Source of the DNA: Leadbetterella lacunae
Lineage (GTDB): Bacteria; Bacteroidota; Bacteroidia; Cytophagales; Spirosomataceae
Assembly: GCF_042649125.1 (NCBI RefSeq)
Contig: NZ_JBHRYQ010000001.1
Location: 5,021,468-5,085,467, forward strand
Reading direction: 5' to 3'
Length of the DNA: 64,000 nucleotides
In this document: positions 18,544-27,758 of the stretch, in pieces
How the letters are laid out: every line of letters starts with the position of its first letter
Numbering within the stretch: the first letter of the stretch is position 1
The notes under the pieces: generated by a model
Seen by the model: the letters and a program-made list of their open reading frames with translations, nothing else
Database searches by the model: none
What the model was told of the DNA's origin: nothing
Translations under genes and position numbers: made by a program

Positions 18544-19425
18544 TTAGAGCAGATTATTGCGTTTAAACCAAGCAAAAAGCGGCTCCATCCAGCCTGGATG
18601 TCTGAAGATAAAGCCGTGATCGCCTTTGGGATAGATATGCATTTCTACTTCCACCTTATTTTTTCTGAGTTTTTCAAAATAAATGATGCTATTGTCTACA
18701 TCTACCACTTTGTCGTCAGCAGCATGGGTAAGCCAAGTAATGGGTGTGTTTTCTTTGACCTGTAAATCATTCGAAAAGAGCTCAATATCTGCCTCGCTTG
18801 GGTTTTTGCCTAAAAGATTATCGCGTGAGCCTCCGTGGGTCATGCCATTTTCCATGCTGATTACAGGATACACCAATAGCTGAAAATCAGGTCTTAGGCT
18901 GGTATTGTTTGGGTTGTCAATGACTGACTTTTCAAAATGAGTAGCGGCAGTACTGGCCAAATGCCCACCTGCACTAAAGCCCATCACCCCAATTTTGTTG
19001 GGGTCAATACCATATTTCTGGGCATTTTCACGCAAATATTTGATGGACTGCTGCACATCTTGCAAAGGGCCAATGCGTTTGTCCTCCATGATTTCGTCGC
19101 TGGGTAGACGGTATTTGAGCACAAAAGAAGAGATGCCTTTTTCGGCTAAAGACTTAGCAGAACCGAGCCCTTCACCATTGTATACTATAACCCCGTAGCC
19201 TCCACCCGCTATGACTATCACAGCTGTGCCATTCGGATTTTCTGGTTTGATGTATTCCAGCGTAGGATTGGTGATCCCTTTGTAAAGACCCCTTTCGGCA
19301 CCAGTTTCTTTTATCTCACTGGGTTTGGAATTAGGCACTTCTGAGGGGTACAAGGTGATGATTTCTTGAGCTGCTACAGAGAGCTGAATTAGGATACTCA
19401 AGAGTACAAAAACTGACTTTTTCAT
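18544..19425 (-). CDS. Alpha/beta-hydrolase, acetyl-xylan/feruloyl esterase-like (BD-FAE type)
   Basis: A 293-residue secreted esterase. It has a signal peptide (LLSILIQLSVAAQ), the HGG-like oxyanion loop (VIVIAGGGYGVI), the nucleophile elbow GVMGFSAGGHLAS, the acid in HAADDKVVDV and the His in KGDHGF. This arrangement matches the BD-FAE/acetyl-xylan esterase group found in xylan and xyloglucan loci. The leader contains ATTCAACCCTT just before the ATG. It lies between the CE6 and carboxylesterase genes, all in one direction, so deacylation of the same polymer is the likely role. Exact acyl preference is not visible. Confidence 0.88.
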   Translation of the reverse strand: MKKSVFVLLSILIQLSVAAQEIITLYPSEVPNSKPSEIKETGAERGLYKGITNPTLEYIKPENPNGTAVIVIAGGGYGVIVYNGEGLGSAKSLAEKGISSFVLKYRLPSDEIMEDKRIGPLQDVQQSIKYLRENAQKYGIDPNKIGVMGFSAGGHLASTAATHFEKSVIDNPNNTSLRPDFQLLVYPVISMENGMTHGGSRDNLLGKNPSEADIELFSNDLQVKENTPITWLTHAADDKVVDVDNSIIYFEKLRKNKVEVEMHIYPKGDHGFIFRHPGWMEPLFAWFKRNNLL

Positions 19426-19473
19426 AGAAGGGTTGAATAGTATAATAAATCTAAGTATTTTATTGGCAATAGC

Positions 19474-20304
19474 TTAGGGTTTTAAAAGCCCGAGCATGGT
19501 TTCGGCATATCGTTTCCCAAATTCACGTATTCCAGCCGTGCTAAAATGAAGTTTATCCGGTACGGCTGGTAAGCCTTCAGAAGATACCACATGAGCCATG
19601 GGAATGACCTGAGGCAGGGTAGCGATGATCTTATTCATGCTGGCACATTTACCACCTTGGTCTTCACCCACCAGTTCCCCTGCCAATAGCGGAATGCTGT
19701 TTGGAGCTAAATTCAGATCGACTAAAAGGTCATCATAGATTTTTTTGACTTTCTGCGGCCACAGGACATCACCCGTATTTGATTCTCCCTGATGCAGCAA
19801 AATTCCTTTGATCACCCCTTCTTTTTGGGCTTTTTGGGCCAATTCTACCAGCCTCTGGTAGGGGTTATAACCGTATTCATTGGCCATATTGATCATCCAA
19901 GGTCGCTCCGCAGCAGAGGTATCAAGGTATTCCTTGTATTTTACTTTGTCAAAAATCTCAATTTTACTACCTGCTACAGCCACATTTACCAAGCCTACTT
20001 TAACCTCAGAGGGTAGGTTTTCTACCAATGTTTTTCCAAAATAATCTGCAGGAGAAAGCCGGGTATTGCAGCGAAAAAGTGGCGGCACGGCAGTTATCCA
20101 TTCTCCTTGTTTTCTTCCTAAATCTGGGCAATCTACCGCTGCTAACATTTTAAAACGCTCGTTAGGTATTTGATCTTGAGGCTCTATGGCGGCAGGGCCT
20201 TCCATATTTGACTGACCTATGCAAAGGTAGATATGGAAATTAGGGTCCTGAGCTTGAAGACTTGTGAAGCCCATAAAGAGCAATAAGTTTAAAAGTAATT
20301 TCAT
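19474..20304 (-). CDS. CE6-type SGNH acetyl-xylan esterase
   Basis: Secreted SGNH hydrolase, 276 residues. After a signal peptide (LLLFMGFTSLQAQ) come block I with the nucleophile Ser (YLCIGQSNMEGP), the block around LLHQGESNTGD, and the C-terminal Asp/His pair in PDKLHFSTAGIREFG. This is the sialate-O-acetylesterase-like domain seen in CE6 acetyl-xylan esterases. It should remove acetyl groups from xylose. It directly follows the GH39 gene, with 14 bases between stop and start. Confidence 0.88.
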   Translation of the reverse strand: MKLLLNLLLFMGFTSLQAQDPNFHIYLCIGQSNMEGPAAIEPQDQIPNERFKMLAAVDCPDLGRKQGEWITAVPPLFRCNTRLSPADYFGKTLVENLPSEVKVGLVNVAVAGSKIEIFDKVKYKEYLDTSAAERPWMINMANEYGYNPYQRLVELAQKAQKEGVIKGILLHQGESNTGDVLWPQKVKKIYDDLLVDLNLAPNSIPLLAGELVGEDQGGKCASMNKIIATLPQVIPMAHVVSSEGLPAVPDKLHFSTAGIREFGKRYAETMLGLLKP

Positions 20305-20318
20305 CGTTTATTTTTAAA

Positions 20319-21983
20319 TTAAGGTTGACTAATATGAATAAGGCTTATGCCATGAGAAGGCAAGTCAAAATTCAATTCTAACTGATTTTTGGTAATGTTT
20401 GACCAGTAAGGCGAGGTCAATAATTGCAGTTGCCCTGCTTGCTCCAATGTTTCGAATTGACGCTCATTTACATTTTGTGGGCTGCCCATGGCTTTCCATT
20501 TTTCGTAAGAATTACTGAAGTTCTCATCGATTCTGTAATGAGAAACATGGGCTTTTTGACCCGTCAAATTTTGGATTTGCAAAGCAACATTTGCGTTTTC
20601 CATGTTTGTAATATCATCATGATAATTCCAGACCATGACCCAGATATCTTTTCCGTTTTTGGAAGCGATGGCATTGATGTTATTTTGTTCTTTGACCCCA
20701 TTTGTGATGATGTCATTTACCATAAAACTTGAAGTGCTATTTACAGAAAGTCGCTCTCCCTGCATCATGCCAAACATTCTGAAGACGTTCAATACGGGTT
20801 TGTCAATGCCATTGGTGGCCAAATCACGAAAACTGGCAAACCAAGGTTGGTTCTCAAACTCAAAAGACCAGCTCACTGCACCTTGCAAATTGACTTGAGC
20901 TTTGTCCATCAATTCATAAATGCGGGCAAAAGATGCTGCAGTATAACTGGCATACATGGTGCCGTTTCTATAACCGTATTTGGGCTCTCGTTCTTTAGAG
21001 CAAGCGGCACAGCCTTCAGGGTCACATTCGCCTATGATGACCGGAATATTTTTAAGCTCAGGAAAAGAATTGACTGCTTCAAAAGCCCGTTGAATGTCTC
21101 TGAGTTGTGCTCCCATATTCATCTGAATGCGGCCATCTACCAGCTCAGGAGAGCCTTTTGCATGGAAACCAATGTACTCCAAAGGCGTTCCTTTTTTGCC
21201 CGTGGCGTAGTTTTGACCTCTCAGGCAATGCTCTATAAATTTAGTCAGATAATTATAGGCTTTGTCACTTCGGGGGCTGGTGGTGTGTGGACCACCAATG
21301 GTGCATTCAGGACAGGCTTTTTTAAGCCCATCTGCAGCATAATCATACATTTTGCAATACTCCTCAAAAGTACCTGACCAGTAGGCGATGTCTGGCTCAT
21401 TCCACACTTCCCATAACCAGCTCTCTACTTCTGCTTTTCCATATCTTTCTACGGAGTGTTTGGTCCATTGGAATACCAGCTCTCGCCATTTGTCATAGTC
21501 GTTTGGTGGGTAAGTCCAGCCGGTCCAAAGATTGCCGCCCGTGCTCCAATAATGCTCGTAGGGTTCGGGTTTGGAAGATAAGGCTTTTGGCATAAATCCG
21601 ATTTCCATCAAAGGTTTCATGCCGAGAGAAATGTAAGTATCAATGATGCTATCTACCACCGTCCAATTATAAATGGGATTGCCATTTTTGTCTTCGGTAT
21701 AGGCATCTGTAAAACCCCATTTCAAATCTGGACCCGGGCTATCGCCTCTGGAGGTGAGCAAATTATGGGCTCTTACATATACTGGTACGGGACTCAAGGC
21801 GGCCAGTTCTGAGAGTAATTTTTGACCGTCTGGTTTGGTCGTATTATTAGGCTCATCATAGCCGAAATAGGCCCAAAAGGGTTTCATTTCACCAATATTA
21901 CTATTCGCATCTATTTGAATATTTGTTTGAGCATAAATGGGCTCCACAAAAAGTAAAAACAATAAAAAGAGGTAATTTTTCAT
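20319..21983 (-). CDS. GH39 beta-xylosidase-like glycoside hydrolase
   Basis: Retaining clan GH-A hydrolase. I set the start at the ATG at 21983 (MKNYLFLLFLLFVEPIYAQ, a signal peptide); the longer frame upstream would run into the GH43 gene. The barrel contains PVYVRAHNLL, PLMEIGFMPKALSSKP, the acid/base WLWEVWNEPDIAYW and the nucleophile VIIGECDPEGCAAC, and a beta-sandwich follows. At about 554 residues it fits GH39 beta-xylosidases, which release xylose from oligosaccharides. Alpha-L-arabinosidase or other pentosidase activity within GH39 is possible. Seven bases separate it from the preceding GH43 gene. Confidence 0.87.
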   Translation of the reverse strand: MKNYLFLLFLLFVEPIYAQTNIQIDANSNIGEMKPFWAYFGYDEPNNTTKPDGQKLLSELAALSPVPVYVRAHNLLTSRGDSPGPDLKWGFTDAYTEDKNGNPIYNWTVVDSIIDTYISLGMKPLMEIGFMPKALSSKPEPYEHYWSTGGNLWTGWTYPPNDYDKWRELVFQWTKHSVERYGKAEVESWLWEVWNEPDIAYWSGTFEEYCKMYDYAADGLKKACPECTIGGPHTTSPRSDKAYNYLTKFIEHCLRGQNYATGKKGTPLEYIGFHAKGSPELVDGRIQMNMGAQLRDIQRAFEAVNSFPELKNIPVIIGECDPEGCAACSKEREPKYGYRNGTMYASYTAASFARIYELMDKAQVNLQGAVSWSFEFENQPWFASFRDLATNGIDKPVLNVFRMFGMMQGERLSVNSTSSFMVNDIITNGVKEQNNINAIASKNGKDIWVMVWNYHDDITNMENANVALQIQNLTGQKAHVSHYRIDENFSNSYEKWKAMGSPQNVNERQFETLEQAGQLQLLTSPYWSNITKNQLELNFDLPSHGISLIHISQP

Positions 21984-21990
21984 AGTACTT

Positions 21991-23538
21991 TTAGTAAATT
22001 GAATCTGAAATTCTAAACCAGTCAAAATCTGCATAACCGCCAGTTTGCTGGGTAGCGTAATTAAATAAGCCAAAACGATAGCCCATAAAGTGAGGTAAGG
22101 TGTAAGGCATTTTCATGGGAGCACCCACGGCCGTCCAGTTTTTGCCATCCAAGCTACAATAAAACTGAGCTAAATCTTTACCTTCTTTGAAGTCACAATC
22201 GGCTTTGAAGAATACTTTCTTTTTGGTCAATGGAATTCGAATTTCTTCTTTGCCCGCCGCCACACTTTCCATCACAATGTATTTTTGACCATCCTGCATT
22301 TTCACACCGACCAAGCCATAGTTTTTTTGTAATAAACATAAACCGGCAAAGTCACCATTTTTCATTCCTTTGGTACTTAGTAGGGTGCTTCCACTGCTTT
22401 CTGGGCCTATGGTTCTTTGGGTCAGCGTATTTTTGGCAAACACAAATGCCGTATCTACTCTACCTGTTTTGAGTCTTAAATAACCTTTTTGAATTTCCCA
22501 AAGCGAATTATCAGGGTTGTGATTCCACTGCCATTGCAAGGGTAAAGTCTTTGTTTTTCTATTAAACTCATCCGAGTTCACGAGTGTAGGAATTAAACTT
22601 TTGTTGGCAGGTAAATCAAGCGTCATTGGCACTTTGCCATTTTCGCCCAAAACTGGCCAATCATTTTCCCACTTTACAGGTACCAAATAAGGAATACGAC
22701 CTACACCGCCATTGTCTTTAAACAAATACGCGAACCATCTGCCGTCTGGAGTGTCTATCAAGCCTCCTTGTGCCACGCCTTTGTCCTGAAGTCCAATTTT
22801 ACCTTCCCATGGTCCATTGATGTTATCAGCTCTGTGAATCACCACGGTTCGCATTCCTCCACGTGGCCAAGTGATATTGAACATGTAATACTTGCCATTG
22901 ACCTTAAATAACTGTGAGCCTTCCGCCCCAAGCATGATATTGTCACCTGCTGGAGCACTGGCGTTTTCTATTAATACTTTCTCTTCTACGCCGGGCATCA
23001 AGCCCGATAAATCTGGTTTGAGCTCCAGAATTTTGAGTCTGCCAGCGGCATAGATCATGTAAACTTTGCCATCGTCATCAAAGAAAATGGTTTGGTCGTG
23101 ATAGGCAGGTTTAAAAGTTTGCTCAGTCCATGGTCCTTTGATGTCTTTCGACCTGAAATTGTGCGTTTTGCCAGAGGTGGCCGCAAAGGTATTGATGATA
23201 AACTCCCCATTGTGGTAGCGAATACAGCTGGCCCAAGAGCCGCGGCCATAGGTGCTTTGACCTTTATCGAGGTTCATGGCGTCATTATTCACCAGGGTAT
23301 CATAGCAATAACTTTCTAATTTCCAGTTGATTAAATCCTTGGAGCTCATCACGGGCACACCAGGACTCATGTGCATAGTGGTGCTGCTCATGTAATAAGT
23401 ATCACCTACCCGCACCATTGACATGTCAGGCACATCGGCATGTATGATGGGGTTATGAGCTTGGGCGAAAACTGAAGATTGAAAAATCATTCGCCCAAAC
23501 AACAAACAACTAAATACTATTTTTTTAACTGAATTCAT
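21991..23538 (-). CDS. GH43 beta-xylosidase/alpha-L-arabinofuranosidase-like (A)
   Basis: Five-bladed beta-propeller hydrolase of GH43. It has a signal peptide, then the catalytic base region NPIIHADVPDMSMVRVGDTY, the transition-state Asp around YHDQTIFFDDDGKVYMIYA and the acid region MLGAEGSQLFKVNGKYYMF. A C-terminal beta-sandwich of about 190 residues (WQWNHNPDNSLWEIQKGYL onward) follows, as in GH43 xylosidases. Total length is 515. The start codon overlaps the upstream GH43 stop codon by one base (TAATG), so the two are translationally coupled. Whether it cuts xylose or arabinose cannot be settled from motifs. Confidence 0.92.
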   Translation of the reverse strand: MNSVKKIVFSCLLFGRMIFQSSVFAQAHNPIIHADVPDMSMVRVGDTYYMSSTTMHMSPGVPVMSSKDLINWKLESYCYDTLVNNDAMNLDKGQSTYGRGSWASCIRYHNGEFIINTFAATSGKTHNFRSKDIKGPWTEQTFKPAYHDQTIFFDDDGKVYMIYAAGRLKILELKPDLSGLMPGVEEKVLIENASAPAGDNIMLGAEGSQLFKVNGKYYMFNITWPRGGMRTVVIHRADNINGPWEGKIGLQDKGVAQGGLIDTPDGRWFAYLFKDNGGVGRIPYLVPVKWENDWPVLGENGKVPMTLDLPANKSLIPTLVNSDEFNRKTKTLPLQWQWNHNPDNSLWEIQKGYLRLKTGRVDTAFVFAKNTLTQRTIGPESSGSTLLSTKGMKNGDFAGLCLLQKNYGLVGVKMQDGQKYIVMESVAAGKEEIRIPLTKKKVFFKADCDFKEGKDLAQFYCSLDGKNWTAVGAPMKMPYTLPHFMGYRFGLFNYATQQTGGYADFDWFRISDSIY

Positions 23539-25208
23539 TATTTCAAAACAGCATCTTCGCCGCTGTATTTCAAGTACTTAAATGTGGCTTTGTTATCCGA
23601 TTTTTCACCATTGGAAGTGGCGTACACGGCAAATACGTTCCCAATAAAACCACCAGAAACTTTGGTAGATAAGTGCTTGCCATCTTGGTCTTTGGCCAAA
23701 ACTTTGAAATCTTTTCCATCTTCTGAAATTTCAAAATGGCATTTATCTGCATTATTGGTGATGCGTAACACTAATTTCCCATCATTGACAGGTAAAGTAT
23801 TGATCAGTTCCACATCTTTTTTGCGATGCACACTCTTATATAATTCTACCTGTGTTTGGCCATCTTTGATCGATTTTGCCAAGAAATAATAATGACTTTC
23901 ATCTTGAAAAATGACCAATCCAGCTTTCTCATTTTCAGCTTTTGGCGAAAAAACAAGTTCAATTTCGGCCGTACTATTCATGTGTTGTTGGCGTTTTGCC
24001 ACAAAAGACGGATTCCCTTGCTCTGAAATGGTTTCAGGCTTAAGGTTAAGCGTTAGGCCTTTCTTGGAGGTTTTGAAAGAAGTATAATCTACCGTACGCA
24101 AGTGCATCATGGATAAATCCAGACCTTTTTTGAATTTCATGGTGTATGAAAAATTGCCATTTGTTGGCAAAGCCCCTTTTTGTTTTACCTCTTTGATATT
24201 CGTTTGGTACTTGTATTCAATGGCTTTTTCGCCGTGTTCGATCATCGGCCAGTCATTGACCCAATTAAGTGGTGCAATAAACATTTCACGACCTGTATTA
24301 TAGTAATCTCCTACATAAGGACGTACAGCCAAGAATATAGAATACCAATTACCATCTGGACCCTCTATAAATTGGGCGTGCCCCGCTGAGGTGATCGGAT
24401 TTGGACGATCAGCTGGTAATTCTCTTTGAGTCAAAACAGGATTTCCTTCATAAGGCACATATGGCCCCCAAATATCTTTGCTACGCAAGGCCACTTGTGA
24501 GTGATTGACCGAGGTGCCACCCTCGGCACAGTATAAAATGTACCAATCGTTTCTTTTCAAAATGTGTGGCCCTTCAATCCAAACTGGTTTTTTTGTGATA
24601 TCCACGCCGCCGTTTATCAATTGTTTTTTCTCGCCAATAACTTTCAAGTTTTTATAGTCAAATTCATACATTTGAACCGTACGGTGACCAGGATAAAGTG
24701 GCTTATTATCAGGAGCATCGCTATTGTACACGACGTAGGCTTTGTCGGTAGCGTCATCAAAATAAATCGATGGATCTATGCCTCTAACTTGTGGTAATTT
24801 TACAGGATCGCTGTAAGGCCCGGCAGGATTTGTGGCCGTAACTACAAAGTTTCCATCATGGTCAATATCAGTACAAGTCACATAATAAATGCCCTTGTAG
24901 TAGGTAATGGCAGGGGCAAATAAGCCACGACTCATACGCTCACCCATGAAATCCATTTGCGAGGGACGGTCAATTACATTCCCAATTTGTTTCCAGTTTT
25001 TCAAATCACGGCTGTGCATGATAGGCAAGCCTGGGAAATACGAAAATGTGGAATGTACCGAATAGTAATCTGCACCCACCTTTACGATACTTGGGTCTGG
25101 GTAGAAACCAATGAGTATTGGGTTGGTCAATGTGACTTGTGCAAAAGCAACATTTACACTACAAACCAGTAAGATGATCTTACAAATTTTTGCTATTGTT
25201 TTTAACAT
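23538..25208 (-). CDS. GH43 beta-xylosidase/alpha-L-arabinofuranosidase-like (B)
   Basis: Second GH43 enzyme, 556 residues. The signal peptide (ILLVCSVNVAFAQ) is followed by the propeller with the base motif GFYPDPSIVKVGADYYSV, HSRDLKNWKQIG, RGIDPSIYFDDATDKAYVVY and the acid WIEGPHILKRNDWYILYCAE. A C-terminal beta-sandwich begins near residue 340 (GALPTNGNFSYTMKFKKG). This architecture is common among beta-xylosidases of the XynB type. It shares organisation but limited identity with the neighbouring GH43, so the two probably act on different linkages. It lies 20 bases after the GH95 gene. Confidence 0.92.
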   Translation of the reverse strand: MLKTIAKICKIILLVCSVNVAFAQVTLTNPILIGFYPDPSIVKVGADYYSVHSTFSYFPGLPIMHSRDLKNWKQIGNVIDRPSQMDFMGERMSRGLFAPAITYYKGIYYVTCTDIDHDGNFVVTATNPAGPYSDPVKLPQVRGIDPSIYFDDATDKAYVVYNSDAPDNKPLYPGHRTVQMYEFDYKNLKVIGEKKQLINGGVDITKKPVWIEGPHILKRNDWYILYCAEGGTSVNHSQVALRSKDIWGPYVPYEGNPVLTQRELPADRPNPITSAGHAQFIEGPDGNWYSIFLAVRPYVGDYYNTGREMFIAPLNWVNDWPMIEHGEKAIEYKYQTNIKEVKQKGALPTNGNFSYTMKFKKGLDLSMMHLRTVDYTSFKTSKKGLTLNLKPETISEQGNPSFVAKRQQHMNSTAEIELVFSPKAENEKAGLVIFQDESHYYFLAKSIKDGQTQVELYKSVHRKKDVELINTLPVNDGKLVLRITNNADKCHFEISEDGKDFKVLAKDQDGKHLSTKVSGGFIGNVFAVYATSNGEKSDNKATFKYLKYSGEDAVLK

Positions 25209-25228
25209 TGTAATCTTTATTTAATTCG

Positions 25229-27688
25229 TTAGTTTTTAATTAAGAAAGTGATTGTTTGACCTTTTTGCGTGGCTATGTCATACAATTTAGTTACTGCCAA
25301 ACTTGGGCTTTTTATACTTGCTTTTTCAGAAATCAAAGGTTTGGCGGTTTCGTCTAAACTATAAAAAGGATTAGGGTTGTTGCCATTTGCCTCGTTTAGT
25401 TTGATGCTTGTGCTTTGCTTCAATTCATTCGGTGTACGTAGTCTAAGATTTCCGCCGAGATGAGATTTTACGACCAATTTCACCAATTTGGCATTTTCCC
25501 ACACCATTTCAACGATTTCAAAACCTCCAATTGCCTTTAAGCCCGAAATTTTTCCAGAAGGCCAAACATCTGGCAGGGCGGGTAGTAAGTGTACGGCACC
25601 ATCGCTGCTTTGCATCAACATTTCGGTGATGCCCGAGGTACAGCCAAAATTTCCATCGATTTGGAATGGAGGATGAGCATCAAAAAGGTTATTATACGTA
25701 CCGCCGCTGCCTCTTTCGTTGCCAATGGGGGTCAATTGATTTTGAATTAATTTATAGGCATGGTTCCCATTTTGAAGTTTGGCCCACCAGTTCACTTTCC
25801 AGCCCATACTCCAACCTGTTGAGACATCTCCCCGATAAATCAGAGAGTTTTTAGAAGCTTCAAAAAGTTCGGGCGTACGATAAGCCGAAATTTGATTTGA
25901 AGGATAAAGACCGTAAAGGTGCGAGATATGGCGGTGTTGGTCCTTAGGATCATCTATGTCATCGAGCCATTCTTGCAATTGATTGTGCTGCCCAATATGC
26001 ATAGGCGGCAGTCTCTCTCTCAATGTTTTAAGAGAATCTACGAAAGATGCATCTTTTTTAAGAATTTGAGCTGCATTAATGGCCTTACTAAACACATCAA
26101 AAACGATCTGATTGTCCATCGTGACACCCGCATCGAGGGAAGAGCCATCGTGTGCAGCTGGAGCGTTTTCAGGCGAATTTCCTGGATTTACCACCAGCCA
26201 GTGATTTTTGGGATGCTCCACAAGAAAATCAACATAGAAAAGGGCTGCACCCTTCAATATTGGGTAGATTTCAGTCAAAAAGGACTTGTCACCAGTGTAT
26301 AAATAATGCTCCCAAAGATGCTGACTTACCCAGCCACCACCAGCGGTCCACATGCCCCAGAAGGCACCATCAATAGCCCCCGTAGCTCTCCAAATATCTG
26401 TATTGTGATGGGCCATCCAGCCTCGGGCACCATACATATCTTTGGCCGTTTTTTGACCAGTGATGGAGAGTTCTTTCACCATTTGCAAGAAAGGCTGATG
26501 CAGCTCGGATAGATTGGTTTTCTCTGCCGGCCAATAATTCATCTCTGCATTGATGTTGATCGTGTATTTGCTGTCCCACGGTGGCTTGATTCGGTTGTTC
26601 CAAATACCTTGAAGATTGGCCGCCTGTCCACCCGGTTGCGAAGAGGAAATGAGCAAATACCGGCCATATTGATAGTATAGTGAGACCATCTGAGGGTCGT
26701 TGACCGAATTGAAATTCCGCAAACGCTCATCGGTCGGTTTATTCATCTCAGATGTTTCTCCCAAGTTTATTTTCACCCGATTGAAATACTTTTGATACCC
26801 AGCTATGTGCTTACTTTTTTGAAGTGCAAATGACTTTTGAAAAGCCTGATTTAGACAGGAATTGGCTCTTTTGCTGGCATCGCCACTCACGTCATTGTAG
26901 GCATTGAAATTAGTGGCCATGGCTATGAAAATGGTAGCAGCAGTAGCATTTTGCACCGTCAAAGAAGTATCGGTTTTGCTGAGTTTTCCTCCCTCGAGTT
27001 TAATGCGGGTAATGGCCTCAAAATTTAGGACACTTTCTACTACTTCATGGTCGCTGGTTTTGCCTTTGAGTACGAGGTTATTACCTATGACAGACGCATT
27101 TTTTCTTGTATGTAGACTGCTATAATGGGCTGAAAATGAAACATTTGAAGGCTTCGATGCCGAGATACGCATCATTATCACTCTATCGCCAAAAGAGGCA
27201 AAGGTTTCACGGGTGTAAGTGACTCCATCTACTTCATAAGTGGTTTTGGAGATGGCTTTTTCAATGTCTAGTTCGCGGTAATAATTTTGGTAGTTTTGGT
27301 GCCCAGCAAAGCTGAGCTCCAGATTGCCGACTGGCTGAAACATCTGCCCATGAGATTTTTTGCTGATGATGGCTTCGTTGGCCAGCTTTTCGGCTTCTTT
27401 GTGATTACCCTCCCAAATCAATTTTCTGATTTCTGGCAAAGCCTCCAATGCTTTAGGATTATCATTTCGATTTGGCCCACCGCTCCAAACGGTATTTTCA
27501 TTCAGTTGCAGCGTTTCATTAGGCACATTCCCATAAACCATGGAACCCAAAAAACCATTACCTATGGGCAGGGCATTCTCCCAAGTAGTGCCAGAAGGTT
27601 GGTTGTACCAAAGTTTCAGGTTTTGACTATTTTGAGCATAAGCCACCACAGACACTAATAATAGGCAAATTATTAAGGACTTTTTCAT
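25229..27688 (-). CDS. GH95 alpha-L-fucosidase / alpha-L-galactosidase-like
   Basis: Inverting (alpha/alpha)6 hydrolase. Evidence: signal peptide, the N-terminal beta domain (LWYNQPSGTTWENALPIGNG, QLNENTVWSGGP), then the toroid with NINAEMNYWPAEKTNLSE, DQHRHISHLYGLYPSNQIS and FDAHPPFQIDGNFGCTSGI. The full 819 residues match the family. GH95 members remove alpha-1,2-L-fucose (xyloglucan) and, in xylan-directed clusters, alpha-L-galactose. With the dehydrogenase upstream and GH29 downstream, a deoxy- or L-galactose decoration on the polymer is likely. ATTCAACCTT lies 6 bases before the ATG. Confidence 0.93.
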   Translation of the reverse strand: MKKSLIICLLLVSVVAYAQNSQNLKLWYNQPSGTTWENALPIGNGFLGSMVYGNVPNETLQLNENTVWSGGPNRNDNPKALEALPEIRKLIWEGNHKEAEKLANEAIISKKSHGQMFQPVGNLELSFAGHQNYQNYYRELDIEKAISKTTYEVDGVTYTRETFASFGDRVIMMRISASKPSNVSFSAHYSSLHTRKNASVIGNNLVLKGKTSDHEVVESVLNFEAITRIKLEGGKLSKTDTSLTVQNATAATIFIAMATNFNAYNDVSGDASKRANSCLNQAFQKSFALQKSKHIAGYQKYFNRVKINLGETSEMNKPTDERLRNFNSVNDPQMVSLYYQYGRYLLISSSQPGGQAANLQGIWNNRIKPPWDSKYTININAEMNYWPAEKTNLSELHQPFLQMVKELSITGQKTAKDMYGARGWMAHHNTDIWRATGAIDGAFWGMWTAGGGWVSQHLWEHYLYTGDKSFLTEIYPILKGAALFYVDFLVEHPKNHWLVVNPGNSPENAPAAHDGSSLDAGVTMDNQIVFDVFSKAINAAQILKKDASFVDSLKTLRERLPPMHIGQHNQLQEWLDDIDDPKDQHRHISHLYGLYPSNQISAYRTPELFEASKNSLIYRGDVSTGWSMGWKVNWWAKLQNGNHAYKLIQNQLTPIGNERGSGGTYNNLFDAHPPFQIDGNFGCTSGITEMLMQSSDGAVHLLPALPDVWPSGKISGLKAIGGFEIVEMVWENAKLVKLVVKSHLGGNLRLRTPNELKQSTSIKLNEANGNNPNPFYSLDETAKPLISEKASIKSPSLAVTKLYDIATQKGQTITFLIKN

Positions 27689-27758
27689 ATTTTTAAGGTT
27701 GAATATCTAAATCGCTAAAATCAATTTTGAAACCGATTGAAAATTTCTATAGTAACAT

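Noticed and set aside
20319..20333. ATTCAACCTT-like leader before the CE6 gene (GTCAACCTT)
   Set aside because: It coincides with the last codons and stop of GH39, so it may be coding chance; not counted among the leader motifs.
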